Origin: Sinomicrobium weinanense
GTDB taxonomy: Bacteria; Bacteroidota; Bacteroidia; Flavobacteriales; Flavobacteriaceae
Direction: 5' to 3'
Length of the DNA: 64,000 nucleotides
NCBI RefSeq assembly: GCF_018863395.1
Contig: NZ_JAHKRR010000002.1
Span: 186,001-250,000, forward strand
A program made the translations under genes and the position numbers. This document shows, piece by piece, positions 43,033-52,648 of the stretch (positions are counted from its first letter, which is position 1; every line of letters begins with the position of its first letter). The notes beneath the pieces were generated by a model, which worked only from the letters and a program-made list of their open reading frames with translations, had not been told where the DNA came from and did not search any database.

Positions 43033-44016
43033 ATGGACGAAAAAGAACTACAACAGCTTTTCCGGAAATACCTGGACGGAAAATGCTCGGAAGACGAGAA
43101 AGAACTGCTGGACCGGCTTTTTGACAGCTACGCCGAAAACCAGGAGCGTTCCGGGCACCTCAACATACACCATTCCCGTATAAAAAAGGAAATGTTTTCC
43201 AATATCCGGAAAGGCATCCGAAAACAAGAAGACAATCATAAAAACCCCATATCCCGGCGCTGGCTGTCCATCGCCGCCTCTTTTCTTATCCTCGTCGGGC
43301 TGGGAACAGCGCTATGGCATTACCGCGATACAATTTTTGAAGAGCATATTACTTACGAAACCGTTACCACCCCCCCGGGACAACGGTATAATGTAGTCCT
43401 GGAGGACGGAACCAGGGTCAGGCTCAATGCAGGGAGTACCCTCAGCTTTCCCGACCGCTTCCGCAGCGATATCCGGAAAGTGGAGCTTACGGGCGAAGCG
43501 TTCTTCGAAGTAACTCCTGATCCGGAAAAACCATTTGTCATTCGTTCCCAGGGGCTCAATACCACTGTTCTGGGCACTTCTTTCAACATACAGGCCTATC
43601 CCGAAGACAAAGCGGTACGGGTTACCGTAGCCACCGGAAAAGTAAAAGTGGGTCCGGAAGAAGCCTCCTCCGGAGCAGGGAAAACATTCCTCACCCCAAA
43701 CCAACAGGCCTTATTTGACAAGCAGACCCATACCGTATACACTAAAAAAGTGAATACAGCCCATTTCCTGGAATGGACCGATGGCATCATACGTTTTGAC
43801 GATACTTCACTCGCAGAAGCCATTGCCATACTGGAGCGCTGGTATGGAGTAAAGATCATCCGGGAAGGCCATCTGGAACAATGCCATATCACCGCAAAAT
43901 TTGAAAAAGCGGAACTCCCCGTGATACTGGAAAGTATCACTTTTGCCAAGGAAGGCCTGGAATATGAGTTTGTCTCGGACAAAACCGTTCTCCTAAAAGG
44001 CTCTTGTAGTGATTAA
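43033..44016 (+). CDS. FecR family anti-sigma factor, module 4
   Basis: 327 residues from the ATG at 43033 (a TTG three bases earlier is possible). N-terminal sigma-binding region (EKELQQLFRKYLDGKCSEDEKELLDRLF), transmembrane helix (WLSIAASFLILVGLGTALWHY), FecR domain (TPPGQRYNVVLEDGTRVRLNAGSTLSFP, KVELTGEAFFEV, LGTSFNIQAY) and C-terminal domain with AIAILERWYGVKI. It should keep the module 4 sigma inactive until its SusC is loaded. Confidence 0.94.
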   Translation: MDEKELQQLFRKYLDGKCSEDEKELLDRLFDSYAENQERSGHLNIHHSRIKKEMFSNIRKGIRKQEDNHKNPISRRWLSIAASFLILVGLGTALWHYRDTIFEEHITYETVTTPPGQRYNVVLEDGTRVRLNAGSTLSFPDRFRSDIRKVELTGEAFFEVTPDPEKPFVIRSQGLNTTVLGTSFNIQAYPEDKAVRVTVATGKVKVGPEEASSGAGKTFLTPNQQALFDKQTHTVYTKKVNTAHFLEWTDGIIRFDDTSLAEAIAILERWYGVKIIREGHLEQCHITAKFEKAELPVILESITFAKEGLEYEFVSDKTVLLKGSCSD

Positions 44017-44161
44017 CAGGGAAAACATGGTGGCAGATAAGCATGGAATTGCTGTAAGGGAACACCCCCTGTGTAACAGGCAAGATGAAAAAACTTCAAC
44101 CCTATAACTTTAAATCTAAAATGATCAGCCTATGACATAAAACCCTCAGAAAACAAAAAAA

Positions 44162-44199
44162 GGCAGCCCGTAACACTTTGGCGAGCAGAACGGGCCGCC
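44162..44199 (+). promoter_or_regulatory. stem-loop in the fecR-susC gap, module 4
   Basis: GGC-GCCCGT / ACGGGC-GCC arms (44162-44171, 44190-44199), about 53 bases before the SusC start. Placed like the stem-loops of modules 1-3, though its sequence is not obviously related. Confidence 0.45.
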
Positions 44200-44251
44200 G
44201 GAAGCCTAACAGTATTGTAAAAACAACAACCATTAAACATTGTGTAAAAAT

Positions 44252-47200
44252 ATGAATTCATTAACTGGCAAACAATTACTAAGAGTGACATTCCATATAT
44301 TTTGCTATCTGCTCATCTTTACCCTGCTCAACCCTATCCTCGCCGCAGAGATCAAGGGGCAGGATCTCAGGGACGTCACCGTAAGCCTTTCCGTCCGGGA
44401 GGCATCGGTCGCGGATATCCTGAAAGATGTGGAAGCACAGACCGACTTCCGTTTTGTCTATGACAGGAAGATAGATAATGTAGACCAAAGGTTCGATATC
44501 GACAGTAAAAAGATCTCCCTGCTCGAGATCCTCGACCTTATCACCGAAAATACCGGCTTATCTTACAGGCGTATCGACGAGTACATCTCGATCGGTATTA
44601 CAGGTAAAGGAACAGAAAAAGAGATCCGGGCATTCCAGACCGTTACAGGTCAGGTGACAGACGAAAACGGGCAACCGCTTCCCGGTGCCACTGTCATTGA
44701 AAAAGGGACTTCCAGGGGTACTTCTACCGACTTTGACGGTAATTTTACCATAACACCGTCCACACCTGATGCCATTTTGCAAATATCCTATATGGGATAC
44801 ACCACCCGGGAAGAACCCCTTAACGGCCGTACTTCCCTGACCATTGCCCTGCAATCGAACAACGAACTGCTGGACGAAGTAGTGGTTATCGGTTACGGAC
44901 AACAGGAAAGGCGGGAAGTGACCAGCGCCATATCTTCCTTTAAGCCTACCGAGGAAAACGCACGCCCCGTATTGGGGCCCGACCAGATCATGCAGGGCAG
45001 GATGCCCGGTGTACATATCGGCGCCGGAGCAGGAACGCCGGGGAGTAATGTAAGGGTAAGTATACGGGGCATCGGTTCCCTGAGCGGACAGAACGAGCCC
45101 CTCTATGTCATTGATGGTATCCCCCTGGTCAAACACAACGCCGCCATGTACGACATGGGCGAAGGTATGAACCCGCTGGCCGAACTCAACCCCAACGACA
45201 TTGAGTCTATTGAAGTCCTTAAAGATGCAGCCTCCGCAGCCATCTACGGCTCAAGGGCCACCAACGGAGTAGTGATCATCACCACGAAATCGGGCAAGGC
45301 GGGGCAATCCAAACTGGATATCAGCATGCGTTCCGGTGTGCAGTACCTGCCTGAGCTGGACAAATTGAAAATGGCCGATTCGGACCTTTATCTCGAAGTA
45401 CTGAACGAAGCCGTGAATAACTACAACCAACAATACGGCTATGTCCCCGGAGACAACAATTTTGTGCGGTATTACGAAAATCCTTATCCCGGCCTGCCCG
45501 ATACCGACTGGCTGGACCTCGTATTGCGACATGCCTTCGTAACCGATCTCAACCTCTCTTTTTCCGGCGGTACCGAAAAGACCAGGATCTACCTTTCCGG
45601 CGGATACCTCAACCAGGAAGGCGTGGTAAAGACCAACAAGTTCCGGAAATATACGGCCAAGGTCAATGTTACCCACAAACCGCTGGACTGGCTGGAAGTA
45701 GGAACAAAGTCCACCATGAGCTATACCCGGAACAACAGGATCCCCAACGGGGAATTCGGTTCGGCCATTATGCTCCGGAGTGTAGGGCAAAGGCCTTTTG
45801 ACCGTCCATACAAACCCAATGGCGACTATTATGTGGGGGGTACGGAAGAACTCCGGTATCACAACAACCTGCAGATCCTCAATGAACAGGACGCGCAGCT
45901 CGATAACTACCGCTACCTGGGAAATTTCTATGCCGATTTTAAATTCAGCCCCGCCTTTCACCTGAAAAGTTCAGCAGGGGCCGACATCATCCATACGGAG
46001 GATTTTCTCTACTACACAGAAACACATCCCTATGGAGCAGGAGAAGGAAGAATACTGGACCGGAGAAGGACCATTAAAAACCTCCTCGTGGAAAACACGC
46101 TCTATTTTGACAAGACTTTCGGAAAACTGAAGGTCAACGCGCTTGCCGGGCACTCCTTTCAGAAGGTGACCTCCAGTACCTCTTATATCGACGGCCGGGG
46201 GTTCCCCTCCCCTTCTTTTGATGTGATTTCGGTAGCAAGTGAAATAGCAGATGCTTCCACAGGCTACGGGGAAAGCGCACTGGAATCTTATTACAGCCGG
46301 GTTAACCTGTCGTGGGCAGACAAATACCTCCTTTCCATGTCTATCCGGGCCGACGGTTCTTCCAAATTCTCCGCCAAAAAACGCTACGGGGCTTTCCCGT
46401 CCGTATCCGCAGGGTGGAACGTATCTGAAGAATCGTTCTGGGCATCCGAACAAACAGATCTGAAACTGAGAACCAGTTTCGGGGCTACGGGGAACCAGGA
46501 CGGTATAGGAAGTTATGCGTTCCAGGCACTCATGAGCGGGGGCAGGAATTATTCCAATAACAGTGGAATTGCCATTTCTTCCTATGGAAACCCCGACCTT
46601 ACCTGGGAAACTGCCGAGCAGTTCAACGCAGGTGCAGACCTTTCCTTTTTCCGTGGAAAACTCAATTTTACGGCCGATTATTTTATCAAAAACACCAAAA
46701 ACCTGCTCTACAGTATGCCCATTCATGCCACCAGCGGGTTTTCCAGTATTACCAGCAATATCGGCTCCATGCGTAACAACGGGCTGGAACTCTCGTTCAA
46801 CCTTAACCATTCCCTGGGCCCTGTTGAATGGACAAGTGACTTCAACATTTCCTTTATCAGGAACAAACTCACCTCGCTCCTGGGCGATGAGGCCCTTCTT
46901 ATCGGTGCCAACAGAACATTGCAGGTGGGCGAAGAAGTGGGGAGTTTTTATATGTACAAGATGCTCGGTATTTTCCAGTCGGATGACGAAGTGCCCGAAC
47001 AGCTTTATGAACAGGGAGTCCGCGCAGGTGATGTACGCTACGAAGACGTCAATGATGACGGTATTATTAATGTAGATGACCGCCAGATCATCGGTTCTTC
47101 CAATCCGGATTATTTCGGAGGATGGTCCAATATGTTCCGTTACCGGGGATTTGACCTGAATGTCTTTTTCACTTATTCCTACGGCAACGATGTCTATGCC

Positions 47201-47605
47201 ACCTGGAGAAAGACAACTGACAGGATTGGCTACGGTGACCAGGGATTCCGCGAAGAAGTGGCCCTGGAACGGTGGACCGGCCCCGGAACCAGCAATAAAG
47301 TGCCCCGGGCCATACACGGCAACAATCATAACCTCGACAACTCCAGCCGCTTTCTGGAAGACGGTTCCTTTATCCGTTTAAGATCGCTAACGCTGGGCTA
47401 TTCCCTGCCCAAACCCCTGCTGGAAAAGCTGAACCTGTCCCGGTTAAGGCTCTACCTTCAGGGCGACAACCTCCACCTCTGGACCAATTATTCAGGGATA
47501 GACCCCGAGGTATCCAAGAACTACGACGCGAGATTCATGTCTGATGACAACATGAACCTTCCGCAGCCCCGTACGATCAGTTTCGGTATCAATGCCACAT
47601 TTTAA
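44252..47605 (+). CDS. SusC/RagA family TonB-dependent transporter with STN domain, module 4
   Basis: 1117 residues from the ATG at 44252 (a TTG at 44240 is possible). Signal region (LLRVTFHIFCYLLIFTLLNPILAA), STN domain (VSLSVREASVADILKDVEAQTDFRF...), carboxypeptidase-regulatory-like domain (GQVTDENGQPLPGATVIEK), LLDEVVVIGYGQQ, plug (VSIRGIGSLSGQNEPLYVIDG, EVLKDAASAAIYGSRATNG) and barrel ending in RTISFGINATF. It imports the module 4 ligand. The enzymes encoded downstream suggest a phosphodiester-linked glycan. Confidence 0.95.
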   Translation: MNSLTGKQLLRVTFHIFCYLLIFTLLNPILAAEIKGQDLRDVTVSLSVREASVADILKDVEAQTDFRFVYDRKIDNVDQRFDIDSKKISLLEILDLITENTGLSYRRIDEYISIGITGKGTEKEIRAFQTVTGQVTDENGQPLPGATVIEKGTSRGTSTDFDGNFTITPSTPDAILQISYMGYTTREEPLNGRTSLTIALQSNNELLDEVVVIGYGQQERREVTSAISSFKPTEENARPVLGPDQIMQGRMPGVHIGAGAGTPGSNVRVSIRGIGSLSGQNEPLYVIDGIPLVKHNAAMYDMGEGMNPLAELNPNDIESIEVLKDAASAAIYGSRATNGVVIITTKSGKAGQSKLDISMRSGVQYLPELDKLKMADSDLYLEVLNEAVNNYNQQYGYVPGDNNFVRYYENPYPGLPDTDWLDLVLRHAFVTDLNLSFSGGTEKTRIYLSGGYLNQEGVVKTNKFRKYTAKVNVTHKPLDWLEVGTKSTMSYTRNNRIPNGEFGSAIMLRSVGQRPFDRPYKPNGDYYVGGTEELRYHNNLQILNEQDAQLDNYRYLGNFYADFKFSPAFHLKSSAGADIIHTEDFLYYTETHPYGAGEGRILDRRRTIKNLLVENTLYFDKTFGKLKVNALAGHSFQKVTSSTSYIDGRGFPSPSFDVISVASEIADASTGYGESALESYYSRVNLSWADKYLLSMSIRADGSSKFSAKKRYGAFPSVSAGWNVSEESFWASEQTDLKLRTSFGATGNQDGIGSYAFQALMSGGRNYSNNSGIAISSYGNPDLTWETAEQFNAGADLSFFRGKLNFTADYFIKNTKNLLYSMPIHATSGFSSITSNIGSMRNNGLELSFNLNHSLGPVEWTSDFNISFIRNKLTSLLGDEALLIGANRTLQVGEEVGSFYMYKMLGIFQSDDEVPEQLYEQGVRAGDVRYEDVNDDGIINVDDRQIIGSSNPDYFGGWSNMFRYRGFDLNVFFTYSYGNDVYATWRKTTDRIGYGDQGFREEVALERWTGPGTSNKVPRAIHGNNHNLDNSSRFLEDGSFIRLRSLTLGYSLPKPLLEKLNLSRLRLYLQGDNLHLWTNYSGIDPEVSKNYDARFMSDDNMNLPQPRTISFGINATF

Positions 47606-47713
47606 TCCAAAGCAAAAACGATCATGAAATGCCCATTAATCAAAACGACAAACGAGTCGATAACGACCCTAAGGCATTCCATCTGACCTATTAAAACAAA
47701 TAAAAAACAACAG

Positions 47714-49012
47714 ATGAAATCATACGCAAAGCTATTCTTTATACTGACCGTCTTTTTTTCCGTTTCGTGCAGTAATGAGCTCGACCTGCATTCCAGATCT
47801 GCCGTCTCCGCAGGTACGGAATTGACGGAAAAAGACGTGGAAACCTTTTTAATAGGAGTATATAATTCCGTCCAGAACGATCCGCGACGGGAATCTTACA
47901 TTCTCGGGGACCTTCTCGGAGGCGACCTCAACAGTGGCGGGTCTACCAACGGCGGAGGGACCAATGCCTTTATCAGCAATATCCTCCGGCCCGAACATTC
48001 TGCGGTAAACAATACCTGGTCCGGCTATTTTGCAGCGCTCTACCAGGTTAACACCCTTCTTCAAAGCCTTGAACTCCTTCCCATGGACGAGCGCCTCGAA
48101 GAAGTAAAGGCTACGGCACACTATTTCCGCGGTTACCTGTATTACAATCTCGTCACCAAATACGGCGGGGTACCCATTCTCCCGGAAAATACCCTCGAAA
48201 AACCGTCCAGGAATTCCGAAGCAGAGGTATGGCAATTTGTCGAAGAGGAACTCGAAGCGGCCATAGCCGGGGCACCATCATTCGGGCAGGGGCTCGGAGG
48301 GGACTTTTATTTTGTCTCTTCTGAAGCGGCCACCGCTCTTATGGCCAGGGTTAAACTGGCACAGGGAAAAATGGATGAGGCCGCATCACTGGCGGAACAA
48401 CTGATCACCTCACCGATCTTTAAGCTGGATGATTTTAACAAAATATTCCGCAAGCAGGACAACTCCGAAGTGATCTTCGCCTTTGAAAACCTTACCGAAG
48501 AGTCCAGTATCACACTTTCCACCCTGTTCTACACCTATGCCCATCCTCAAAGCGGGTCTTATGTCTATAAACCCAATCCCGCGGCCATGAACATGTTTGA
48601 AAGCGGGGACCTCAGGGCAGGTATTTCGGTTGACATCTACGAAGGGCTGAACGTAGTGAACAAATATTACAGCGGACAAACGGGGACAGACCCGGTGATT
48701 ATCAGCAGGCTGGGCGAACTCTACCTCATCAGTGCCGAAGCACAGGGCCTGCAAGGCATAAACAGGCTCAACGAACTCCGGGAAGCAAGGGGGCTGGGCC
48801 CGGTAAACGCCTCGTCAGAAGATGAATATCTCAATCTCATCCTCGAAGAACGCAGAAGGGAACTGTTTGCAGAGGGCTTCCGCTGGTACGACCTTGTTCG
48901 CACCGGAAAAGCACAATCCGTGATCGGCATTATGGACAGGGAAACCCTGTTGCCTCTTCCGGAAACAGAACTCCTGCTCAATGAAAATCTCACTCAAAAT
49001 CCCGGTTACTAA
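47714..49012 (+). CDS. SusD/RagB family nutrient-binding lipoprotein (short form), module 4
   Basis: 432 residues, about 100 shorter than the other SusD proteins here. Signal MKSYAKLFFILTVFFSVSC, then a SusD body with LTEKDVETFLIGVYNSVQ, AHYFRGYLYYNLVTKYGGVPIL, ALMARVKLAQGKMDEAASLAEQLI, ILEERRRELFAEGFRWYDLVRT and PLPETELLLNENLTQNPGY. The smaller size matches the SusD_5-like/compact form and points to a different ligand-binding face. It follows SusC by 108 bp and is followed by the NAGPA gene after 25 bp. Confidence 0.93.
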   Translation: MKSYAKLFFILTVFFSVSCSNELDLHSRSAVSAGTELTEKDVETFLIGVYNSVQNDPRRESYILGDLLGGDLNSGGSTNGGGTNAFISNILRPEHSAVNNTWSGYFAALYQVNTLLQSLELLPMDERLEEVKATAHYFRGYLYYNLVTKYGGVPILPENTLEKPSRNSEAEVWQFVEEELEAAIAGAPSFGQGLGGDFYFVSSEAATALMARVKLAQGKMDEAASLAEQLITSPIFKLDDFNKIFRKQDNSEVIFAFENLTEESSITLSTLFYTYAHPQSGSYVYKPNPAAMNMFESGDLRAGISVDIYEGLNVVNKYYSGQTGTDPVIISRLGELYLISAEAQGLQGINRLNELREARGLGPVNASSEDEYLNLILEERRRELFAEGFRWYDLVRTGKAQSVIGIMDRETLLPLPETELLLNENLTQNPGY

Positions 49013-49037
49013 TCCAACAAATAAAAAAATATAAGTC

Positions 49038-49958
49038 ATGAATACCAATATAAAACATTACCTCTCCTTATTCCTGGCCCTTTTCCTGATGCTGTCCACA
49101 GCAAGCTGCCAGAACGATGACGATACTTCCACGATTGTCGCCAAAGAATATGCCCCGATCACCAGGGCCCTTACGGAAAATACCGAACTGGTAAGCCAGG
49201 TGTTTACAGACACCACTTTTATTGTGGCCCCCGGTGTGGAAGAGACCGACATTCATTACCTGTCCATGAAAGGGCTTACCATGCGCCTTTTTATCCTCAA
49301 AGCAGACCTGGAACACGAAGGGGTATCGCTTGCCCCCCTCACTCCCTACGGAAGCACCGGTTATGCCATGCAGACCGTCCCCGAGATGCTGAAATGGCCG
49401 GACGAACCGGGACAAAAAGCCGTAGCGGCCGTCAATGCCGATTTCTTTAATATGGAAACAGGAGAGCCACGGGGGATTGTTCATATTAACGGAGAAGCTA
49501 TCCGCACCACTCCCCTGCCCGGCAGGTCCTTTTTCGGGACAACCACAGACGGTGAGATCATTATTGCGCATACGGACGATTACCCGGAAATGCAGGATAA
49601 ACTCCGGAATGCCCTGGGCGGCGGTGACCTGTTGATCAAAGATCATACCCGTACGTCCATTACCAACAAAGACGTACATCCCCGGACCGCTGTGGGCATC
49701 ACGGACGACAATGTATTGTATTTCATCGCTGTGGACGGAAGGCAATTCGACTATTCCAACGGCATGACATTATCTGAAGTTACCGATATATTTGAAGCAC
49801 TCGGGGCCAAAGATGCTGCCAACCTTGACGGTGGTGGCTCCACTACTTTCGTTACGCTCCATTCACGGGCCGATGTATATCACATACGCAACAGGCCATC
49901 TGACGGAACACCCCGGCCTGTGGGTAACGGATGGGCTATTACGGTCACTGAACAATAG
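49038..49958 (+). CDS. phosphodiester glycosidase (NAGPA domain) lipoprotein, module 4
   Basis: 306 residues. Lipoprotein signal ending in LMLSTASC (C24). The NAGPA domain (family of N-acetylglucosamine-1-phosphodiester alpha-N-acetylglucosaminidase) is shown by AVNADFFNMETGEPRGIVHI, GDLLIKDH, HPRTAVGITDDNVLYFIAVDGRQ and the hallmark AANLDGGGSTTF (D264). Such enzymes remove sugars linked through a phosphodiester. In a SusCD module this suggests a phosphorylated glycan such as a teichoic-acid-like or GlcNAc-phosphate polymer (inference). Co-transcribed with SusD and the NHL protein. Confidence 0.88.
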   Translation: MNTNIKHYLSLFLALFLMLSTASCQNDDDTSTIVAKEYAPITRALTENTELVSQVFTDTTFIVAPGVEETDIHYLSMKGLTMRLFILKADLEHEGVSLAPLTPYGSTGYAMQTVPEMLKWPDEPGQKAVAAVNADFFNMETGEPRGIVHINGEAIRTTPLPGRSFFGTTTDGEIIIAHTDDYPEMQDKLRNALGGGDLLIKDHTRTSITNKDVHPRTAVGITDDNVLYFIAVDGRQFDYSNGMTLSEVTDIFEALGAKDAANLDGGGSTTFVTLHSRADVYHIRNRPSDGTPRPVGNGWAITVTEQ

Positions 49959-49982
49959 TCTGTTAATTCCAAAAACGAGAAC

Positions 49983-51293
49983 ATGAAAAACATATATATT
50001 TTTCTCCTGGTGCTCGCCGTTATATGCAGCGCCTGCAATTCTGACGATGACACTCCGGGAAGGGACCTGTCTCCAATGGTCATGTCTGTTTCTCCCGGTC
50101 AGGGAAAGGCAAATGACGTCATAACGATCTACGGCCGCAATTTCAGCACGGCAAGGGATCACAATAAAGTTACTTTTAACGAGGTCGAAGCCACGGTACT
50201 GGAAGCCACAAAAACCCGGCTGGAAGTTGTAGTGCCCGAAGGCGAGGGACAAGGTGAGATCGGTGTTGTTGTACAAGGCCAGCCAGCTACCGGCTCCTTA
50301 CCGGCATTTAACTATATCGCCCCACAGGAAGTCTATATGGTAGCTACCCTGGCCGGAAGCCTTGAATACGGCTTGGTGGACGGGCAGGGAACATCCGCCC
50401 GGTTCCGGAACCCTGAAGGCGTGGCCATGGCCCCGGACGGAAACATTGTAGTGACGGACAGGTTTAACAACAGCATCCGCCTGCTCACTCCCGAAGGTAT
50501 GGTGACCACCATCACCGGGAATGGCACCAAAGGACACACAGACGGCCCGGCAGATCAGGCCCTGCTCAACTATCCCTGGCGTTCCTGTGTGGACAGGGAA
50601 GGAAATATCTATGTCGCCGACCGCGATAATCACGCCATCCGGAAAATAAGTACCGATGGTATTGTCAGTACGGTGGCCGGGGGACCCCGGGGCTTTAAGG
50701 ACGGCCCCGTACCGGAAGCACAGTTTAACCAGCCCATCGATGTGGATGTCGATGACCAGGGTAATCTCTACGTGGCGGACAACAATAACCACCGTATCCG
50801 AAAGATCTCACCAGACGGCATGGTAAGCACTGTAAGCGGTTCGGTTTCCGGGTTTAAGGACGGAAACGCATCCGAAGCCCTCTTTGCCAATCCTTCCGGT
50901 ATCAGTCTCGATGTTGAAGGAAATATCTATGTAGCCGACCGTTTTAATCACCGGATACGAAAAATAAGTACGAATGGTGAAGTGACCTCCATAGCCGGAC
51001 AGGGAGATGTCGGGGCCCTTGACGGTGATGCTTTGAGTGCCCAGTTCAATAACCCTTATGGCCTTGATGTGGCAGAAAATGGCGATATTGTGGTCGCAGA
51101 CCTGTCCAACCACAAGATACGGTTGGTCTCCGAAGGTGCGGTGACCACTATCGCCGGTACTTCTTCAGGCTTTCTTGACGGAGCCGGCTTTACTGCAAGG
51201 TTTTACAACCCCACGGATGTTGCCATTGCAGGAGAAGTCATTTACGTGGCCGACCTGGGCAATCATTTGATACGGAAAATTACCAGAGAGTAA
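49983..51293 (+). CDS. IPT/TIG plus NHL-repeat surface lipoprotein, module 4
   Basis: 436 residues. Lipoprotein signal MKNIYIFLLVLAVICSAC (C18), an IPT/TIG domain (about 30-112; SVSPGQGKANDVITIYGRNF), then six NHL repeats of the form DG..A.F..P.G...D..GNIYVAD..NHRIRKI (about 120-436), forming a beta-propeller. This architecture is common among surface glycan-binding proteins encoded in SusCD loci. Probably a carbohydrate- or protein-binding partner of SusD. It is the last gene before a repeat-containing gap. Confidence 0.9.
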   Translation: MKNIYIFLLVLAVICSACNSDDDTPGRDLSPMVMSVSPGQGKANDVITIYGRNFSTARDHNKVTFNEVEATVLEATKTRLEVVVPEGEGQGEIGVVVQGQPATGSLPAFNYIAPQEVYMVATLAGSLEYGLVDGQGTSARFRNPEGVAMAPDGNIVVTDRFNNSIRLLTPEGMVTTITGNGTKGHTDGPADQALLNYPWRSCVDREGNIYVADRDNHAIRKISTDGIVSTVAGGPRGFKDGPVPEAQFNQPIDVDVDDQGNLYVADNNNHRIRKISPDGMVSTVSGSVSGFKDGNASEALFANPSGISLDVEGNIYVADRFNHRIRKISTNGEVTSIAGQGDVGALDGDALSAQFNNPYGLDVAENGDIVVADLSNHKIRLVSEGAVTTIAGTSSGFLDGAGFTARFYNPTDVAIAGEVIYVADLGNHLIRKITRE

Positions 51294-51316
51294 TTTTTTT
51301 AAGTAGTTACATAGCT

Positions 51317-51499
51317 GTCACCCCGGGTCCTTTGACAAGCTCAGGACAGCCGAAGGGCTCTCAATGACGTATTTTTATAAAATATTTAATATCAAACACA
51401 TGCAATAACTGTCACGTCGATCGTAATCGAGACGCCTTAGCCAGCCCGAAACCCTTCGACTTTAGCCTGTCCTGAGCTTGTCAAAGGGTTCGGGGTGAC
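51317..51499. repeat. inverted repeat flanking the module 4 / SGNH gap
   Basis: Two 33-bp arms (51317-51349 and 51467-51499), nearly perfect reverse complements, each with TTTGACAAGCTCAGGACAG or its complement, enclose about 117 bp. The inner part 51428-51465 (CGAGACGCCTTAG, CAGCCCGAAACCCTTCGAC) matches the repeat at 28652-28750. No coding potential. Confidence 0.7.
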
Positions 51500-51536
51500 A
51501 GTTCGATTTTAAAGATCAACTTTTAATCCCATTTTT

Positions 51537-52643
51537 ATGAAAGTTACTCTTTTACATTTCAAAAATATTTTCAGTATTGCTCTTTTGCTATTTATAACCC
51601 CGTATTCCATGACGGGACAGGAAGAACTGGTCAAATACGTTAACGGGAATGAACTGACTGTTTCCGGAATTTCAAAAGCCGGTGACCCCGCTTCCTTTTA
51701 CCGGGTGGATTCCACGCTGCTCAACGGCCTCCCTGCCACTGTAAAAAAACTGGCCAAAAACCCTGCGGGGGCCGCTATCCTGTTTAAAACAGACTCGCGG
51801 TCCATCAAAGTGAAATGGGAACTGGAAAAATATAAAATATGGTGGAACATGAGCCCGCTGACGGTTAACGGAATGGACCTGTATGGCTGGAATGGCAGTT
51901 CCTGGCAATATGTGGCTTCGGCCAGGCCCTCGGGCACGGAAAACAAAGCTACGATCATTGACCACATGGACGGGCAGATGCGCCATTATATGATGTACCT
52001 CCCGCTGTATTCCACCCTGAGATCTGTAAGCATAGGCGTTGAAAAAGATGCCACCATCCGGAAGGCTGATCCGCAGTTCCTTCCGAAGCGCAGCATAGCC
52101 ATCTACGGCTCGAGCATTACCCAGGGGGCTTCGGCCTCACGTCCGGGAATGGCTTATCCGTCTATAATAGGCAGGGCAATGCAGGCCGAGGTCTATAACT
52201 TCGGTTTCAGCGGGTCGGGAAAGATGGAATTGGGTGCAGCCGATTTTGTCAGGGAATCGGATGCGGATGTTTATATTCTGGATTGTGTTCCGAACCCTTC
52301 GCCCGAACAGATCGCATTCAGAACGGTCCCTTTTGTTAAAAGGCTTCGCAAATCACATCCGGATACTCCCGTGATCATGGTGGAAAGTTTATTCCGCGAA
52401 CACGGCCACTGGGACTTGAAAACCGGAAAACGCGTAACAGCACAGTGCCGCGCATTCCGGGATGCTTACAAACAGCTTGTGGAAAGCGGAGAGAAAGACA
52501 TCTTCTACATTTCCAACAGCAAATTGATCGGGGACGACCACGAAGCTACGAGCGACGGAACACATCTTTCGGACATAGGACATCATCGTATAGCCCAGCG
52601 TTTGATAAAAATATTGCGGGAGTCAATACAGCTACCGGACTGA
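51537..52643 (+). CDS. SGNH/GDSL hydrolase, probable carbohydrate esterase
   Basis: 368 residues. Signal peptide (IFSIALLLFITPYSMTG), an N-terminal beta-sandwich with the GxDLY motif (NGMDLYGW) typical of this SGNH subgroup, then the hydrolase with nucleophile serine in YGSSITQGAS (S193) and the catalytic pair in TSDGTHLSDIGHH (D340, H343). Expected to remove acetyl or similar ester groups from glycans. It is downstream of module 4 and may belong to it, although a repeat intervenes. Convergent with the glycosidase, with 5 bases between stop codons. Confidence 0.88.
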   Translation: MKVTLLHFKNIFSIALLLFITPYSMTGQEELVKYVNGNELTVSGISKAGDPASFYRVDSTLLNGLPATVKKLAKNPAGAAILFKTDSRSIKVKWELEKYKIWWNMSPLTVNGMDLYGWNGSSWQYVASARPSGTENKATIIDHMDGQMRHYMMYLPLYSTLRSVSIGVEKDATIRKADPQFLPKRSIAIYGSSITQGASASRPGMAYPSIIGRAMQAEVYNFGFSGSGKMELGAADFVRESDADVYILDCVPNPSPEQIAFRTVPFVKRLRKSHPDTPVIMVESLFREHGHWDLKTGKRVTAQCRAFRDAYKQLVESGEKDIFYISNSKLIGDDHEATSDGTHLSDIGHHRIAQRLIKILRESIQLPD

Positions 52644-52648
52644 TATTT

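Noticed and set aside
45971-47329. 452-residue minus-strand ORF inside module 4 susC
   Set aside because: It is antisense to a clear SusC barrel and has no recognisable domain or start context.
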